Assembly: GCF_003097655.1 (NCBI RefSeq)
Contig: NZ_QCZH01000007.1
Span: 1 to 64,000, forward strand
Length of the DNA: 64,000 nt
Direction: 5' to 3'
Source: Flavobacterium laiguense
Lineage (GTDB): Bacteria > Bacteroidota > Bacteroidia > Flavobacteriales > Flavobacteriaceae
Shown here in pieces: positions 45,555 through 56,500 of this stretch. The translations under genes and the position numbers were made by a program. A model generated the notes under the pieces. The model made no database searches. It was not told the origin of the DNA and saw only the letters and a list, made by a program, of their open reading frames with translations. Positions within the stretch are counted from its first letter, which is position 1. Each line of letters begins with the position of its first letter.

Positions 45555-47018
45555 ATGGGCATAGTCTTAAATCAGTCTTTAAAAAACACAATAATCACCT
45601 ATATCGGTTTTGCCATTGGCGGTATAAATACCATTTATTTATATCCTGTTTTTTTGGGAGCTACGTTCTATGGTTTAACGAATTATGTCACGTCTTGCGC
45701 CAATGTTATTATGCCGTTGTTTGCTATTGGTATGCAAAACACTTTGGTGAAATACTATTCGCAATATAATACTAACGAAGAGAGATCCCGTTTTTTGTCT
45801 TTTACGGTATTATTCCCTTTATTATCAATCATTCCTTTTTTATTGTTAGGACTTTTTTTTTATGATGAAATAGTATTCTTTTTATCTAAAGAAAATGCAA
45901 TAGTAAAAAATTATATTTGGCTGATACCGATTATCGGATTAAGCATGGCTTATTTCGAAATATTTTACGCTTGGGCAAGAGTACACATGCATTCTGTTTT
46001 TGGGAACTTTATAAAGGAAGTGGGGTTACGATTGTTTTCTTTGGTTTTATTACTTGGGGTGTATTACAAGTGGCTCACGGTGGAGGGATTTGTTTATGCC
46101 ACAGCAGTCTTGTATATTTTAGCATTTTTAGTTACGATGTTTTATGCCTTTAGGATTCAGAAGCCTACTTTTCAGTTTACTATACCTGCGAACACCAAAG
46201 AAATATTGATATATACGTTTTATATTATTTTATCGGGAAGCGTAGCCAATTTACTTTTGGATGGGGATAAAATGATTTTGAATCAGTACATGAAAATTGA
46301 GAATATTGCATTCTATTCTGTAGCAACATATATCGCTTTGGTAATATCAGTACCCAGTCGTGCGATGCATCAAATTGTATATCCCATTACGGCAAAATTG
46401 ATGCATGAAAATAAGCATGATGAGTTGAATAGTTTGTATAAAAAAACATCCATTAATCTTCAAATGGTTGGGGGGTTTGTGATGCTTTGTATTTTTGTCA
46501 ATATCAATCAGTTGTATGAAATGGTGCCAAAAGAGTACAGTGGCGGTATCATGGTAGTTTTTATGATAGGTCTATCCAAGTATTTTGACTTGATTTTAGG
46601 GAATAATAATGCCATTATTTTTAATACAAAATATTACAGAACCGTTTTGTTTTTAGGTGTTGCGTTAGTCGCTTTGACAGTTGGCTTAAATATGATTTTT
46701 ATTCCTATTTATGGGATTATAGGTTCGGCATTTGCGACTTTATTGTCTATCACTTTATATAGTTTGGCCAAATTATTATTCGTTGTTAAGAAACTACATT
46801 TGTATCCATTTACCAATCAAACGTTGCATTCTCTTGGAATTACGTTTATAGTATTTTTGTTGTTTTACTTTTGGCAATTTCCTTTTCATCCTATTGTTGG
46901 GATTGTATTAAAGTCATTTTTAGTGACGGTAGTGTATATTTATGCCAATTATAAGTTTGTGATTTCTGTAGAGATTAATCAAGTTCTTGATAAATTGATT
47001 AAGAAATTCATAAGATAA
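45555..47018 (+). CDS. Polysaccharide flippase (Wzx-like, MOP superfamily)
   Basis: 487 residues with 12-14 hydrophobic segments and almost no soluble part. NTIITYIGFAIGGINTIYLYPVFLGATFYGL at the start and DGDKMILNQYMKIENIAFYSVATYIA in the middle are typical of the polysaccharide-export branch of the MOP superfamily. Proteins of this kind move lipid-linked oligosaccharide across the inner membrane. It sits directly after a glycosyltransferase gene, which supports surface-glycan synthesis. A role in exporting another lipid-linked substrate cannot be ruled out. Confidence 0.9.
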   Translation: MGIVLNQSLKNTIITYIGFAIGGINTIYLYPVFLGATFYGLTNYVTSCANVIMPLFAIGMQNTLVKYYSQYNTNEERSRFLSFTVLFPLLSIIPFLLLGLFFYDEIVFFLSKENAIVKNYIWLIPIIGLSMAYFEIFYAWARVHMHSVFGNFIKEVGLRLFSLVLLLGVYYKWLTVEGFVYATAVLYILAFLVTMFYAFRIQKPTFQFTIPANTKEILIYTFYIILSGSVANLLLDGDKMILNQYMKIENIAFYSVATYIALVISVPSRAMHQIVYPITAKLMHENKHDELNSLYKKTSINLQMVGGFVMLCIFVNINQLYEMVPKEYSGGIMVVFMIGLSKYFDLILGNNNAIIFNTKYYRTVLFLGVALVALTVGLNMIFIPIYGIIGSAFATLLSITLYSLAKLLFVVKKLHLYPFTNQTLHSLGITFIVFLLFYFWQFPFHPIVGIVLKSFLVTVVYIYANYKFVISVEINQVLDKLIKKFIR

Positions 47019-47159
47019 GCAACGAAATAATTTCATTTTGAATTTTTGATGCACTTATTTTAAAAATTTTTCATCTTTTTATATTTATATTTGTTAGTAT
47101 AGACGCTTTTTTTAATTTGATTTAAAGCGCTTTTATACTAAGTAATTAAATATAAAAAG

Positions 47160-48851
47160 ATGAAAAAGTTTAAAAGTATAGTCCTACTGTTTTTATTTCT
47201 TTTGTGTTCAACGGTGTTATTTTCTCAAGTTAATGGCAATGAGAAAACTATAGTTGAAACGGTTAAGTCAGAAAGCCAAATACTCTCGAAAAAAAAGAAA
47301 GAATTAATTGGGTACCCTGTTGCACCTTTCAAAGACACTCTTTTTTTTATATACAATAAAATAGGATCATTTAAAGCCGAAAATCGAGCTACTGCAATAG
47401 CCGACAGAATTAATTTGCTTTATAAAGATTCATTCTATATTCCCGATTCGTTGGTTGTAAGCGCATCGGATGGAAGTGTTGATATTATTTATAAAAGAGA
47501 TTTTATAATTATGTCAATTACAGAATTAGATGCCAAAGTGGTGGGAGATAACAGTTTTTCTTTGGCTCAAAAAAATCGTTCTATAATTAATAAAGCCATA
47601 CTCTATCAACAAGAATATAATTCAGAGGGAAATTGGTTGAAACGCATAGGATTGGCGGCTCTGCTTCTGACTATGATTATTTTGATTGTATGGATAATCA
47701 ATAGATTATTCAGATGGCTAAAATTGTATGTAATCAAAAATAAAGAAAAACATATAACAGGCCTTAAAGTAAAGGAAGCGTATGTCTTTTCTCCTGATAA
47801 ACAGCTAGAATTTGTTTTACGAATAATTAATATAATCCGAATTGTTGTCTTAGTATTTGTACTTTATATTTCATTACCCGTACTTTTTAGTGTTTTTCCA
47901 GCCACAAAGCATTATGCATCCATACTTCTAAAATGGATTTTTTCTCCGGCTAAATCTGCATTGATGGGATTTGTTCATTTCTTGCCTAATTTATTTTCAA
48001 TTATTGTAATAGTATTACTGTTTGTCTACCTCATAAAAGCAATTAAGTTTTTTGTAGATGAAATACATAAAGGACAAATTAAAATAGATGGTTTTTATAG
48101 TGATTGGGCTATACCGACTTTTAATATCATTAAGATTTTGCTGTATGCTTTTATGGTGGTAATCATCTTTCCGTATTTGCCGGGATCTAATTCTCCTATT
48201 TTTCAAGGAGTTTCTGTTTTTATCGGAATTTTATTTTCTTTAGGTTCTTCTAATGCTATAGCCAACATGATTGCTGGGTTGGTAATTACGTATATGCGCC
48301 CTTTTAAAATAGGTGATTTTATAAAAATTGGAGATGTAAGCGGAACTGTACTCGAAAAAACGGCATTGGTTACTAGGATTCGAACTTCTAAATTTGAAGA
48401 TATTACGATTCCTAATGCAACAGTTTTATCCAGTTCGTCCATAAATTATTCATCAAATACAAAAGAGAATTCAAATGGTTTGGTTATTCATACAACAGTT
48501 ACGATAGGCTATGATGCTGATTGGAAAGAAGTTCATAAAGCCCTTATTAAGGCTGCTTCAAGGACGGAATTGTTAGAATCAATCCCAGGTCCATTTGTAT
48601 TGCAGACTAGTCTTGATGATTTTTATGTTTCGTATGAAATTAACGGGTATACCAAGCAGCCAACTCAACAGCCTTTAATTTATTCAAAACTGCATCAAAA
48701 TATCCAGGATTGTTTCAATGAAGCGGGACTCGAAATTATGTCTCCCCACTTCAATGCGATTCGCGATGGGAATAAAACGACCACACCCAATGATTATTTA
48801 GATTCCGAATATAAATCGCCTTCCTTTAATGTGGATATCACAAAAAAATGA
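47160..48851 (+). CDS. Mechanosensitive ion channel, MscS family
   Basis: 563 residues. A signal peptide (MKKFKSIVLLFLFLLCSTVLFSQ) precedes about 140 periplasmic residues. Membrane helices then follow: RIGLAALLLTMIILIVWIINRLF, IIRIVVLVFVLYISLPVLFSV, FSIIVIVLLFVYLIKAI and LLYAFMVVIIFPYLPG. The conserved MscS pore and beta domain are clear: FIGILFSLGSSNAIANMIAGLVITYMRPFKIGDFIKIGDVSGTV and EDITIPNATVLSSSSINYS. The channel opens on membrane tension to release solutes in osmotic downshock. It is longer than E. coli MscS because of its N-terminal extension. Confidence 0.93.
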   Translation: MKKFKSIVLLFLFLLCSTVLFSQVNGNEKTIVETVKSESQILSKKKKELIGYPVAPFKDTLFFIYNKIGSFKAENRATAIADRINLLYKDSFYIPDSLVVSASDGSVDIIYKRDFIIMSITELDAKVVGDNSFSLAQKNRSIINKAILYQQEYNSEGNWLKRIGLAALLLTMIILIVWIINRLFRWLKLYVIKNKEKHITGLKVKEAYVFSPDKQLEFVLRIINIIRIVVLVFVLYISLPVLFSVFPATKHYASILLKWIFSPAKSALMGFVHFLPNLFSIIVIVLLFVYLIKAIKFFVDEIHKGQIKIDGFYSDWAIPTFNIIKILLYAFMVVIIFPYLPGSNSPIFQGVSVFIGILFSLGSSNAIANMIAGLVITYMRPFKIGDFIKIGDVSGTVLEKTALVTRIRTSKFEDITIPNATVLSSSSINYSSNTKENSNGLVIHTTVTIGYDADWKEVHKALIKAASRTELLESIPGPFVLQTSLDDFYVSYEINGYTKQPTQQPLIYSKLHQNIQDCFNEAGLEIMSPHFNAIRDGNKTTTPNDYLDSEYKSPSFNVDITKK

Positions 48852-49047
48852 TTTACTAGATAAATAGGCCCGTTTTTATTGGGTTATTAAATATTTTAAC
48901 ATATTTTTTGTAAGTATATGTCTTATAATTATAAAGACGTATGTTTTTTGACGATTATTTGTGTTTTTAGTTTTTTAAATAACTCGTAACTTATTTGTTT
49001 TCAGTTATTTAGGTTTTAATGATTTTGAATATCACTAAAAGTGGGTA

Positions 49048-49078
49048 TTGTGCATTCTGTTTGTTGGATGTAATTTTG
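49048..49078 (+). promoter_or_regulatory. Promoter of the first 99-aa protein gene
   Basis: TTG at 49048-49050, a 20-bp spacer and TAATTTTG at 49071-49078 match the Bacteroidota consensus. The leader is about 40 nt. Confidence 0.55.
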
Positions 49079-49125
49079 CAATATTCTAATAGATTTTGTG
49101 AAATCATAATCAAATAAAAACCTAA

Positions 49126-49425
49126 ATGATAAAGAATCAATTTATTAATCAGGAAAAATTAAATAAGTTTACAAATACTATTGCTGATAAAATTAATAAT
49201 GGCTTTGTAATTGTTGAAAGAAATGAAAAAATGCCATTTACTATTTTGGTAAAAGAAGGTAAAAAAGTAAATCATTTTTTAAACTTTTTTGTTTGTTGTG
49301 CTACTCTTGGAATGTGGTCATTACCATGGTTGTATTTATCTCAGGTATCCTCTAAAACAAAAAAAATATTGATCGCAATTGATGAAGACGGCAATGTTTT
49401 TGAAGAGAATTGCTACATGGGATAA
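49126..49425 (+). CDS. Small membrane protein of unknown function, paralogue 1
   Basis: 99 residues. The N-terminal half is soluble (QEKLNKFTNTIADKINNGFVIVERNEKMPFTILVKEGKKVNH), then one or two short membrane segments (LNFFVCCATLGMWSLPWLYLSQ) and a soluble end with KILIAIDEDGNVFEENC. It is about two-thirds identical to the next gene, 323 bp downstream. I do not recognise a family. Each copy is followed by its own terminator, so they are separate units. Confidence 0.75.
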   Translation: MIKNQFINQEKLNKFTNTIADKINNGFVIVERNEKMPFTILVKEGKKVNHFLNFFVCCATLGMWSLPWLYLSQVSSKTKKILIAIDEDGNVFEENCYMG

Positions 49426-49463
49426 TACATTTTAGATTCTATAAAAGTGTTCTAGTATTAATG

Positions 49464-49503
49464 AAACTACATTTCGATTATTTTCGAAATGTAGTTTTTT
49501 TTT
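49464..49503 (+). terminator. Intrinsic terminator of paralogue 1
   Basis: AAACTACATTTCG (49464-49476) pairs with CGAAATGTAGTTT, followed by nine T. The rest of the 49426-49748 gap is AT-rich and shows nothing else. Confidence 0.9.
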
Positions 49504-49748
49504 GGGGGATTATGTATAAAACTTGAAGTGTGAACCTTTATTAGTTTCAATTTTATCTGGTTTATTTCTAAAATAATAAGAAAATTAGTAAAAAAATAAA
49601 TTTAAAATGTAGTTTATCTGTGTAATTTGCTTTTGATGGTTTTTTTTACGTATTTTGTTCAAGAAAGATAGTTTATATGGGTTGAATATTAGTAAGTAAA
49701 ATTGAAAATCGATTTTACTCTTTATGTTTTTATATAAAAATCACCAAA

Positions 49749-50048
49749 ATGTCAAAACACCAATTTACCGATCAAAAGAATTTAAATCATTTTACTAATT
49801 CCATCTCCAACAAAATTCAAAACGGTTTTGTAATTGTAGAGAGAAATGACAAATACCCTTTTACGGTATTAGTAAAAGAAGGAATAAAAGTTGATCATCG
49901 ACTTAATTTCTTGGTTACTTGTGCTACCCTTGGGATATGGCTTTTGCCATGGTTGTATTTGTCGCAGGTTTCATCTAAAGCAAAACAAATTTTAATTGCA
50001 ATAGATGAAGAAGGTAACGTTTTTGAACAAAATTGTTATAGGGGTTGA
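49749..50048 (+). CDS. Small membrane protein of unknown function, paralogue 2
   Basis: 99 residues. Same layout as the preceding gene: KNLNHFTNSISNKIQNGFVIVERNDKYPFTVLVKEG, membrane segment LNFLVTCATLGIWLLPWLYLSQ, and end QILIAIDEEGNVFEQNC. Shared residues cluster in NGFVIVERN, LPWLYLSQVSSK and IAIDE-GNVFE-NCY, and the substitutions are mostly conservative, so both copies look intact. The gene converges on uvrA and ends at a bidirectional terminator. Function unknown. Confidence 0.75.
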   Translation: MSKHQFTDQKNLNHFTNSISNKIQNGFVIVERNDKYPFTVLVKEGIKVDHRLNFLVTCATLGIWLLPWLYLSQVSSKAKQILIAIDEEGNVFEQNCYRG

Positions 50049-50077
50049 TTGATTTAGTTTATCGAATAATATATAAT

Positions 50078-50117
50078 AAAAAGCCACGTCTCAATACCAA
50101 TTGGGTCGTGGCTTTTT
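50078..50117 (+). terminator. Bidirectional terminator between paralogue 2 and uvrA
   Basis: AAAAAGCCACG (50078-50088) pairs with CGTGGCTTTTT (50107-50117). A and T runs on the two sides serve both strands. Confidence 0.9.
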
Positions 50118-50145
50118 AATTTTAAAATAATTGAAACGAATTCGG

Positions 50146-52941
50146 TTATAACTTTTCTTTTAAATATTTTGCTGTAATCGATTTTTTGTTTTTTACAATT
50201 TCTTCAGGGGTTCCTACAGCTAATAACTGACCACCATTTTCGCCTCCTTCTGGTCCTAAATCAATTACCCAGTCGGCACATTTTATTAAGTCAAGATTGT
50301 GTTCTATTACGAGTATGGAATGCCCTTTTTCTATCAAGGCATCAAAGGACTTCAAAAGTTTTTTGATGTCATGAAAATGCAATCCTGTTGTAGGTTCGTC
50401 AAATACAAAAAGTGCTTTCTCTTTGGTGGCTCCTTTTACTAAAAACGAAGCGAGTTTGATACGTTGTGCTTCCCCTCCGGATAGTGTCGATGAGGATTGT
50501 CCCAATTGTACGTAGCCTAAACCTACATCTTGTAAGGGCTGTAGTTTTTGAATAATTTTTGTTTGTTTGTTTTTTTCGAAGAATGCTATAGAATCATCGA
50601 TAGTCATTGTTAGAATGTCATGTATGTTTTTGCCATCAAAAGCTACTTCTAAAACTTCTTTTTTGAAACGTTTTCCGTTGCAGGTTTCACAAGGCAATTG
50701 TACATCGGCCATGAAAACCATTTCTACATTTATGGATCCTTCCCCTTTACAGGTTTCACATCGACCGCCATCGACATTAAAAGAGAAATGCTTGGCTTGA
50801 TACCCTCTTATTTTAGAAAGTTTTTCTTTGGCATACAATTCCCGAATATCATCGTAGGCTTTGATATACGTTACGGGATTGGATCGAGAGCTTCTACCAA
50901 TAGGGTTTTGATCTACGTATTCAATGTGTTTGATTTGCGAAAATGAACCGGAAAGCTCGCTAAACTGTCCTGCTTTTTCTCCTGCATTATCCAGTTTTTT
51001 CTGCATGGCAGGAAAAAGAATTTTTTTGACCAATGTACTTTTTCCACTGCCCGAGACTCCTGTAATGACTGTTAAAACATCAAGAGGAAAAGTAACATCT
51101 ATATTTTGTAAATTGTTTTCTCTGGCACCTTTTATTTCGATGAAATTTTTGAAAGGTCTTCTCTTTTTTGGAACAGCAATTTCTAGATTTCCATTCAAGT
51201 ATTGAGCGGTTAGTGAGCTTGATTTAAGTATTTCGTCATACGTTCCTTGTGCCACTAGATTTCCTCCCAGTGTTCCTGCTTCAGGACCGATGTCGATAAT
51301 CATATCGGCCGCTTTCATAATGTCTTCATCATGTTCGACTACAATCACGGTATTGCCTAAATCACGTAGGGATATCAGCACTTTTATTAAGCGTTCAGTG
51401 TCTTTCGGGTGCAAACCAATACTTGGCTCATCCAGAATGTACATAGATCCTACCAGACTGCTACCAAGGGAAGTGGCCAAATTGATACGCTGTGATTCTC
51501 CACCGGAAAGTGTTGCTGAATTTCTGTTTAAAGTCAAATAATTCAAACCGACTTCAGTTAAAAAGGATAGTCTATTGTTGATTTCTATTAATAATCGTTT
51601 AGCGATTTGTTTTTCATATTCATCTAAATTGATGTTTTTGAAAAATTCAACTAAATGCTTGATTGGTAAATCAACTAAATCAGATACGGTTTTACCGTTG
51701 ATTTTCACATACGAAGCTTCGATTCTCAAGCGTTTTCCTTTGCAGACATGACATTTGGTTTTGCCTCTGTATCGGGAAAGCATTACTCTGTTCTGAATCT
51801 TATAATTTTTCTCTTCGAGTTCCTTAAAAAAGTCATTCAGTCCTTGAAAGTATTTGTTTCCGGTCCAAATCAAGTCTTTCTGTTCTTCGGTCAGTTGAAA
51901 GAAAGGTTTGTGGATAGGAAAATCAAATTTATAGGCATGGTTGACCAATTCGTCTCGAAACCAACCCATGCTTTCGCCACGCCAAGGGAAAATAGCGTTT
52001 TCAAAAACAGATAACGAAGTGTTTGGAACGACCAATTCGGCATCGATTCCTATAATATTTCCGTAGCCTTCACAAACAGGACAAGCGCCATACGGATTGT
52101 TGAAACTAAATAAATGAACATTGGGTTCCAGGAAAGTAATGCCATCCAATTCAAAATTATTGGAAAACGATAACCTTTTATCTGAATTTAATTCTTGTAA
52201 ATAACAAATTCCTTTTCCCTCAAAAAAGGCAGTTTGCACAGCATCGGATAATCGATTGTAGAACTCTTCTTCATCTTTGACTATAATCCTGTCAATGATG
52301 AGTAAAATGTCTTTATGGTCTAAAGTATGTTGTTCTGCAGGAGTAAAATCATCCAGACGAACCATTTCATTATTAACCAAAATCCTTGCAAATCCTTGTT
52401 GCAACAAAACTTTTAGTTTGTCTTCTAGTTGTCTCCCTTCTTCGAGATGAATAGGGGCAAGGAGTAGCCATTTGCTGTCTAGTTCAAATTTTTTGACTTC
52501 AGTAACCACATCGGTAACTGTGTTTTTTTTGACTTCTTGTCCAGAAATTGGCGAATACGTTCTTCCGATTCTGGCAAATAACAGTTTAATGTAATCGTAT
52601 ATTTCGGTTGATGTTCCTACAGTAGAACGCGCATTAGTGGTATTTACCTTTTGTTCTATGGCAATAGCCGGCGCAATTCCTTTGATGTATTCTACCTTTG
52701 GTTTGTCCAGTCGACCTAAGAATTGTCTAGCATAGGAAGACAAACTTTCTACATATCTGCGTTGTCCTTCTGCATACAAAGTGTCAAAAGCTAAACTTGA
52801 TTTTCCAGAGCCCGAAAGCCCAGTAATAACCACAAGTTTATTTCTAGGAATGGCCACATCTACATTTTTTAAATTATGTACTTGTGCTCCTTTTATAATG
52901 ATGTTTTTCTTCGGATCGAGTTTGGAAATATCAATTGGCAT
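50146..52941 (-). CDS. uvrA: Excinuclease ABC subunit A
   Basis: 931 residues from ATG 52941 (MPIDISKLD); a GTG at 52959 would add six residues. UvrA is the ATP-dependent damage sensor of nucleotide excision repair. Two ABC modules are visible: Walker [15 protein letters not shown] and [13 protein letters not shown], signatures [12 protein letters not shown] and [12 protein letters not shown]. Zinc Cys pairs lie in [26 protein letters not shown] and CETCNGKR. Monocistronic, with the bidirectional terminator downstream and a 634-bp gap upstream. Confidence 0.98.
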   Translation of the reverse strand: MPIDISKLDPKKNIIIKGAQVHNLKNVDVAIPRNKLVVITGLSGSGKSSLAFDTLYAEGQRRYVESLSSYARQFLGRLDKPKVEYIKGIAPAIAIEQKVNTTNARSTVGTSTEIYDYIKLLFARIGRTYSPISGQEVKKNTVTDVVTEVKKFELDSKWLLLAPIHLEEGRQLEDKLKVLLQQGFARILVNNEMVRLDDFTPAEQHTLDHKDILLIIDRIIVKDEEEFYNRLSDAVQTAFFEGKGICYLQELNSDKRLSFSNNFELDGITFLEPNVHLFSFNNPYGACPVCEGYGNIIGIDAELVVPNTSLSVFENAIFPWRGESMGWFRDELVNHAYKFDFPIHKPFFQLTEEQKDLIWTGNKYFQGLNDFFKELEEKNYKIQNRVMLSRYRGKTKCHVCKGKRLRIEASYVKINGKTVSDLVDLPIKHLVEFFKNINLDEYEKQIAKRLLIEINNRLSFLTEVGLNYLTLNRNSATLSGGESQRINLATSLGSSLVGSMYILDEPSIGLHPKDTERLIKVLISLRDLGNTVIVVEHDEDIMKAADMIIDIGPEAGTLGGNLVAQGTYDEILKSSSLTAQYLNGNLEIAVPKKRRPFKNFIEIKGARENNLQNIDVTFPLDVLTVITGVSGSGKSTLVKKILFPAMQKKLDNAGEKAGQFSELSGSFSQIKHIEYVDQNPIGRSSRSNPVTYIKAYDDIRELYAKEKLSKIRGYQAKHFSFNVDGGRCETCKGEGSINVEMVFMADVQLPCETCNGKRFKKEVLEVAFDGKNIHDILTMTIDDSIAFFEKNKQTKIIQKLQPLQDVGLGYVQLGQSSSTLSGGEAQRIKLASFLVKGATKEKALFVFDEPTTGLHFHDIKKLLKSFDALIEKGHSILVIEHNLDLIKCADWVIDLGPEGGENGGQLLAVGTPEEIVKNKKSITAKYLKEKL

Positions 52942-53375
52942 ACTGAAATGAATTTTCACAAAAGTACTTAATTTTACTATGGAAATGGCTAAAGAATTTA
53001 ATGCAATTATTAGTTTTTAGTCCAATTTTAATGTGTGATATCCAGTTTCAATTTCATTAGTTTAATGGCATTGTCTTTATATTATATCAAATAAATATTT
53101 TAATTAGTTTACAATGAAAATAATTTTTTATAACTGTTGAATTAATTGTACATAATAGTTAAAAATAGTGTTTTCAAACTATATTATTAAAATCTGATAG
53201 TATCAAATCATTAATTTATTAACCTATAAAATGTCTATTTTGCATTTGTAATCATTTTTGTTTCGTAATGTATAATTGTGATAATTCAATATAAAATCGA
53301 TAAAACTGTCAATATCGTTTTTATTATGTTATAATTTTAGTTATTTTCAATGCAACGTTTTCGTAATTACCTATA

Positions 53376-53390
53376 CATTACCACAACATT
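53376..53390. promoter_or_regulatory. Shared 15-bp word, candidate operator (copy 1)
   Basis: CATTACCACAACATT lies 200 bp before the ATG at 53576 and recurs at 61343-61357, 213 bp before the susC ATG. Confidence 0.35.
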
Positions 53391-53545
53391 TTGCCATTAT
53401 TTAGAAAAAAATCATTTTAACGTTAACTCAATATAGTTGGCTTTTAATTGCTCTATACCTATGATTACAAGAGGTTTTTTTGTTTTTTATTAATTGGTAT
53501 AGTTTTTACATACTAGGTTTTTTAAGGGTTCTTTTGTTTCATTCC

Positions 53546-53553
53546 TAAATTTG
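53546..53553 (+). promoter_or_regulatory. -7 box of the modular secreted protein gene
   Basis: TAAATTTG, 23 bp before the ATG, fits TAnnTTTG. Confidence 0.55.
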
Positions 53554-53575
53554 AGAAACTTAAAAACTAAACTAT

Positions 53576-56500
53576 ATGAAAAAATTTACTTCGTTGATTT
53601 TCTTAATGCTTTATGCATTTGGATTTTCACAAAATGCGCCTATAACCTTTGAAACAGGAGGGCAAGGATCTACTTGGTCTTTTGCGTCTTTTGAAAATTC
53701 TACGGGAATAGGCTTTGAAAAAGTAGTGAACCCATTTGCTACAGGAATAAATACCTCTGCTACCGTGGGCAAGTTTACAGCTCTTGTCGCTGGACAACCT
53801 TGGGCTGGATGTGAGTCAGCGGGTATTGGTAAGTTCTCATTAAATGCGTCAAATGCTATTGTAAAAATAATGGTCTACAAATCAGTTATTAGTGATGTAG
53901 CTTTAAAATTTTCAATAGCAAGTGGCGGAGCTCAAGCAGAGATTAAAGTAGCGAACACCAAAATAAATGAATGGGAAGAATTGACTTTTGACTGCTCTGC
54001 AAATATTGGAAAAGGAGAGTCAATAGATATAGAAAAAATCATTTTCTTTTTGGATTTTCAAGCTAGAACCACTGAAAACGTTTGTTATTTTGACAATGTT
54101 ACTTTCTCAGCCGTGCCTTTAGCAACGATACCTACGACAGCTGCGCCTACGCCAGGAGCTCTAGCCTCTACTGATGTTGTATCCCTTTTTAGCGGTGCTT
54201 ATACAAATATAGCAGGAACAGATTTTAACCCAAATTGGGGGCAATCAACTGTACATTCCGATATTACCATTGCAGGGAATGCAACCAAAAAATATACTAA
54301 TTTCAATTATCAAGGAATAGTATTAGCTGGTTCAACTGATGTGTCTGCAATGACAAAATTGCATTTGGATGTATGGTCTCCAGATTGTACTGCTTTTGAA
54401 GTGTATCTTATTAACCCAGGACCGGTTGAGCAAAAAGTAACTGTAACACCAACATTGTCTGGATGGAATTCATTTGATATTAATTTATCGGATTATACGA
54501 GTATTAATTTGGCAACTGTTTTCCAATTGAAAATGGTTTCTCCAACGGCTGGTACAACTGTGTATATTGACAATCTTTACTTTTATAAAGCGCCAGTAGT
54601 TGTTCCATCGTCACTAAATGCACCAATTACATTCGAAACTGGTGAATTTGGATCGGATTGGACTTTTGCATCTTTTGAAAATTCAACTGGAGTTGGATAT
54701 GAAAAATCTGCCAATCCAAGTGCTACAGGTATTAACACATCGGCTACAGTAGGGAAGTTTACTGCACTTGTTGCGGGAGCACCTTGGGCTGGATGTGAGT
54801 CAAACGGTATTGGGAAATTTTCTTTGGACGCTACAAACAGCACAGTGAAAATAATGGTTTATAAATCTGTTATTAGTGATGTCGGTTTGAAATTTTCAAT
54901 TGCTAGTGGAGGAGCTCAAGCTGAGATTAAGGTTAAAAATACTAAAATCAATGAATGGGAAGAATTGACTTTTGATTGCTCGGCAAATATTGGTAAAGCA
55001 GAGTCAATAGATATCGTAAAAATTATTTTCTTTTTGGATTTCCAAGCTAGAACTACCGAAAATGTTTGTTATTTTGACAATGTAACGTTCTCAGCCAAAA
55101 CTACAACTCCTCCAGGTGCAACAGCGCCAACTGTAGCCGCTACAACACCTGCTGCACGACCTGCAGTCGAAGTGATTTCTCTTTTTAGTGATGCATACAC
55201 GAATATAGCAGGAACAGATTTTAATCCAAATTGGGGGCAATCTACTGTTCATACTGATATTGCTATTGCAGGGAATGCAACCAAAAAATATACTAATTTC
55301 AATTATCAAGGAATAACATTAGCTAGTTCAACAGATGTGTCTGCAATGACAAAATTGCATTTGGATGTATGGTCGCCAGATTGTACTGCTTTTGAAGTGT
55401 ATCTTATTAACCCAGGACCGGTTGAACAAAAAGTAACTTTAACGCCTACATTATCTGGATGGAATTCTTTTGATATTAATTTATCGGATTACACATCGAT
55501 TAATTTGGCAACTGTTTTCCAATTGAAAATGGTTTCTCCAACGGCTGGTACAACAGTGTATATTGATAATCTTTACTTTTCAAAAGGTACTGTTACTCCT
55601 CCAGTAACTACTGATGCAACACTTCCTTTAGATTTTGAGGCAGCTTCGTATGCGTTTGTTGATTTTGATGGTGGAGCTACAACAAAAATTGCTAATCCAG
55701 ATAAATCTGGAATAAACACTAGTAATAATGTTGCAAAAATGGTAAAAGGTGCTGGACAACCTTGGGCAGGAAGCAAAATTAAAATGGCTTCTCCAGTAGA
55801 TTTTTCTACAAAAAAAATACTTAAAGTAAAAGTTTGGTCGCCAGTTGCTGGTAAAAAACTTTTATTAAAATTTGAAGGAGCTGGAGCTGCATTCGAAAAA
55901 GAAGTGGCTACAACAGTTGCAAACACTTGGGAAGAATTAACTTTTGATTATACAGGAGTTGCCGGTGTAAACAACTTAAATGATTATATGGTTTTCATAT
56001 TTGATTTAGGAACTGTAGGAGACGGAAGTGCCAATTCGACTTATTATTTTGACGATGTAACACAATTTACTCTAACGCAAATGAGTTTGCCAGTTTCTTT
56101 TGATGATGCTACTGTAGATTATTCATTAATAGGATTTGGTGGTGCTGAAGGTTCTACAATTGTGGTTGATCCAACATTGGCAACAAACAAAGTGGCTAAA
56201 GTTGTGAAATCTGCAACTGCAGAATTATGGGCTGGAACAACCGTTTCGGCAGCTGCTGGATTAGGTTTCAGCAGTGCTATTCCGTTTACTGCTACAGTCA
56301 CTAAAATGAGTGTTCGTGTTTGGTCTCCAAATGCCGGAACCATAATTCGATTAAAAGTAGAAGAACATGGCGATAATACACATACTGTAGAAACAGAATC
56401 TGCTGTAACAACAGCAAGTGGATGGGAAACTGTTGTTTTTGATTTTGCAAAACCAGTTACGGGAACAGCTGCATTAAATTTGGCTTATAAATATGACAAA

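Larger units (their letters stand above)
52942..53575. other. Long divergent intergenic region before the polysaccharide locus
   Basis: 634 bp of AT-rich DNA without a gene. It contains CATTACCACAACATT at 53376-53390, which is repeated exactly upstream of the susC gene, and TAAATTTG at 53546-53553, a -7 box 23 bp before the secreted-protein ATG. No other structure was recognised. Confidence 0.55.
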
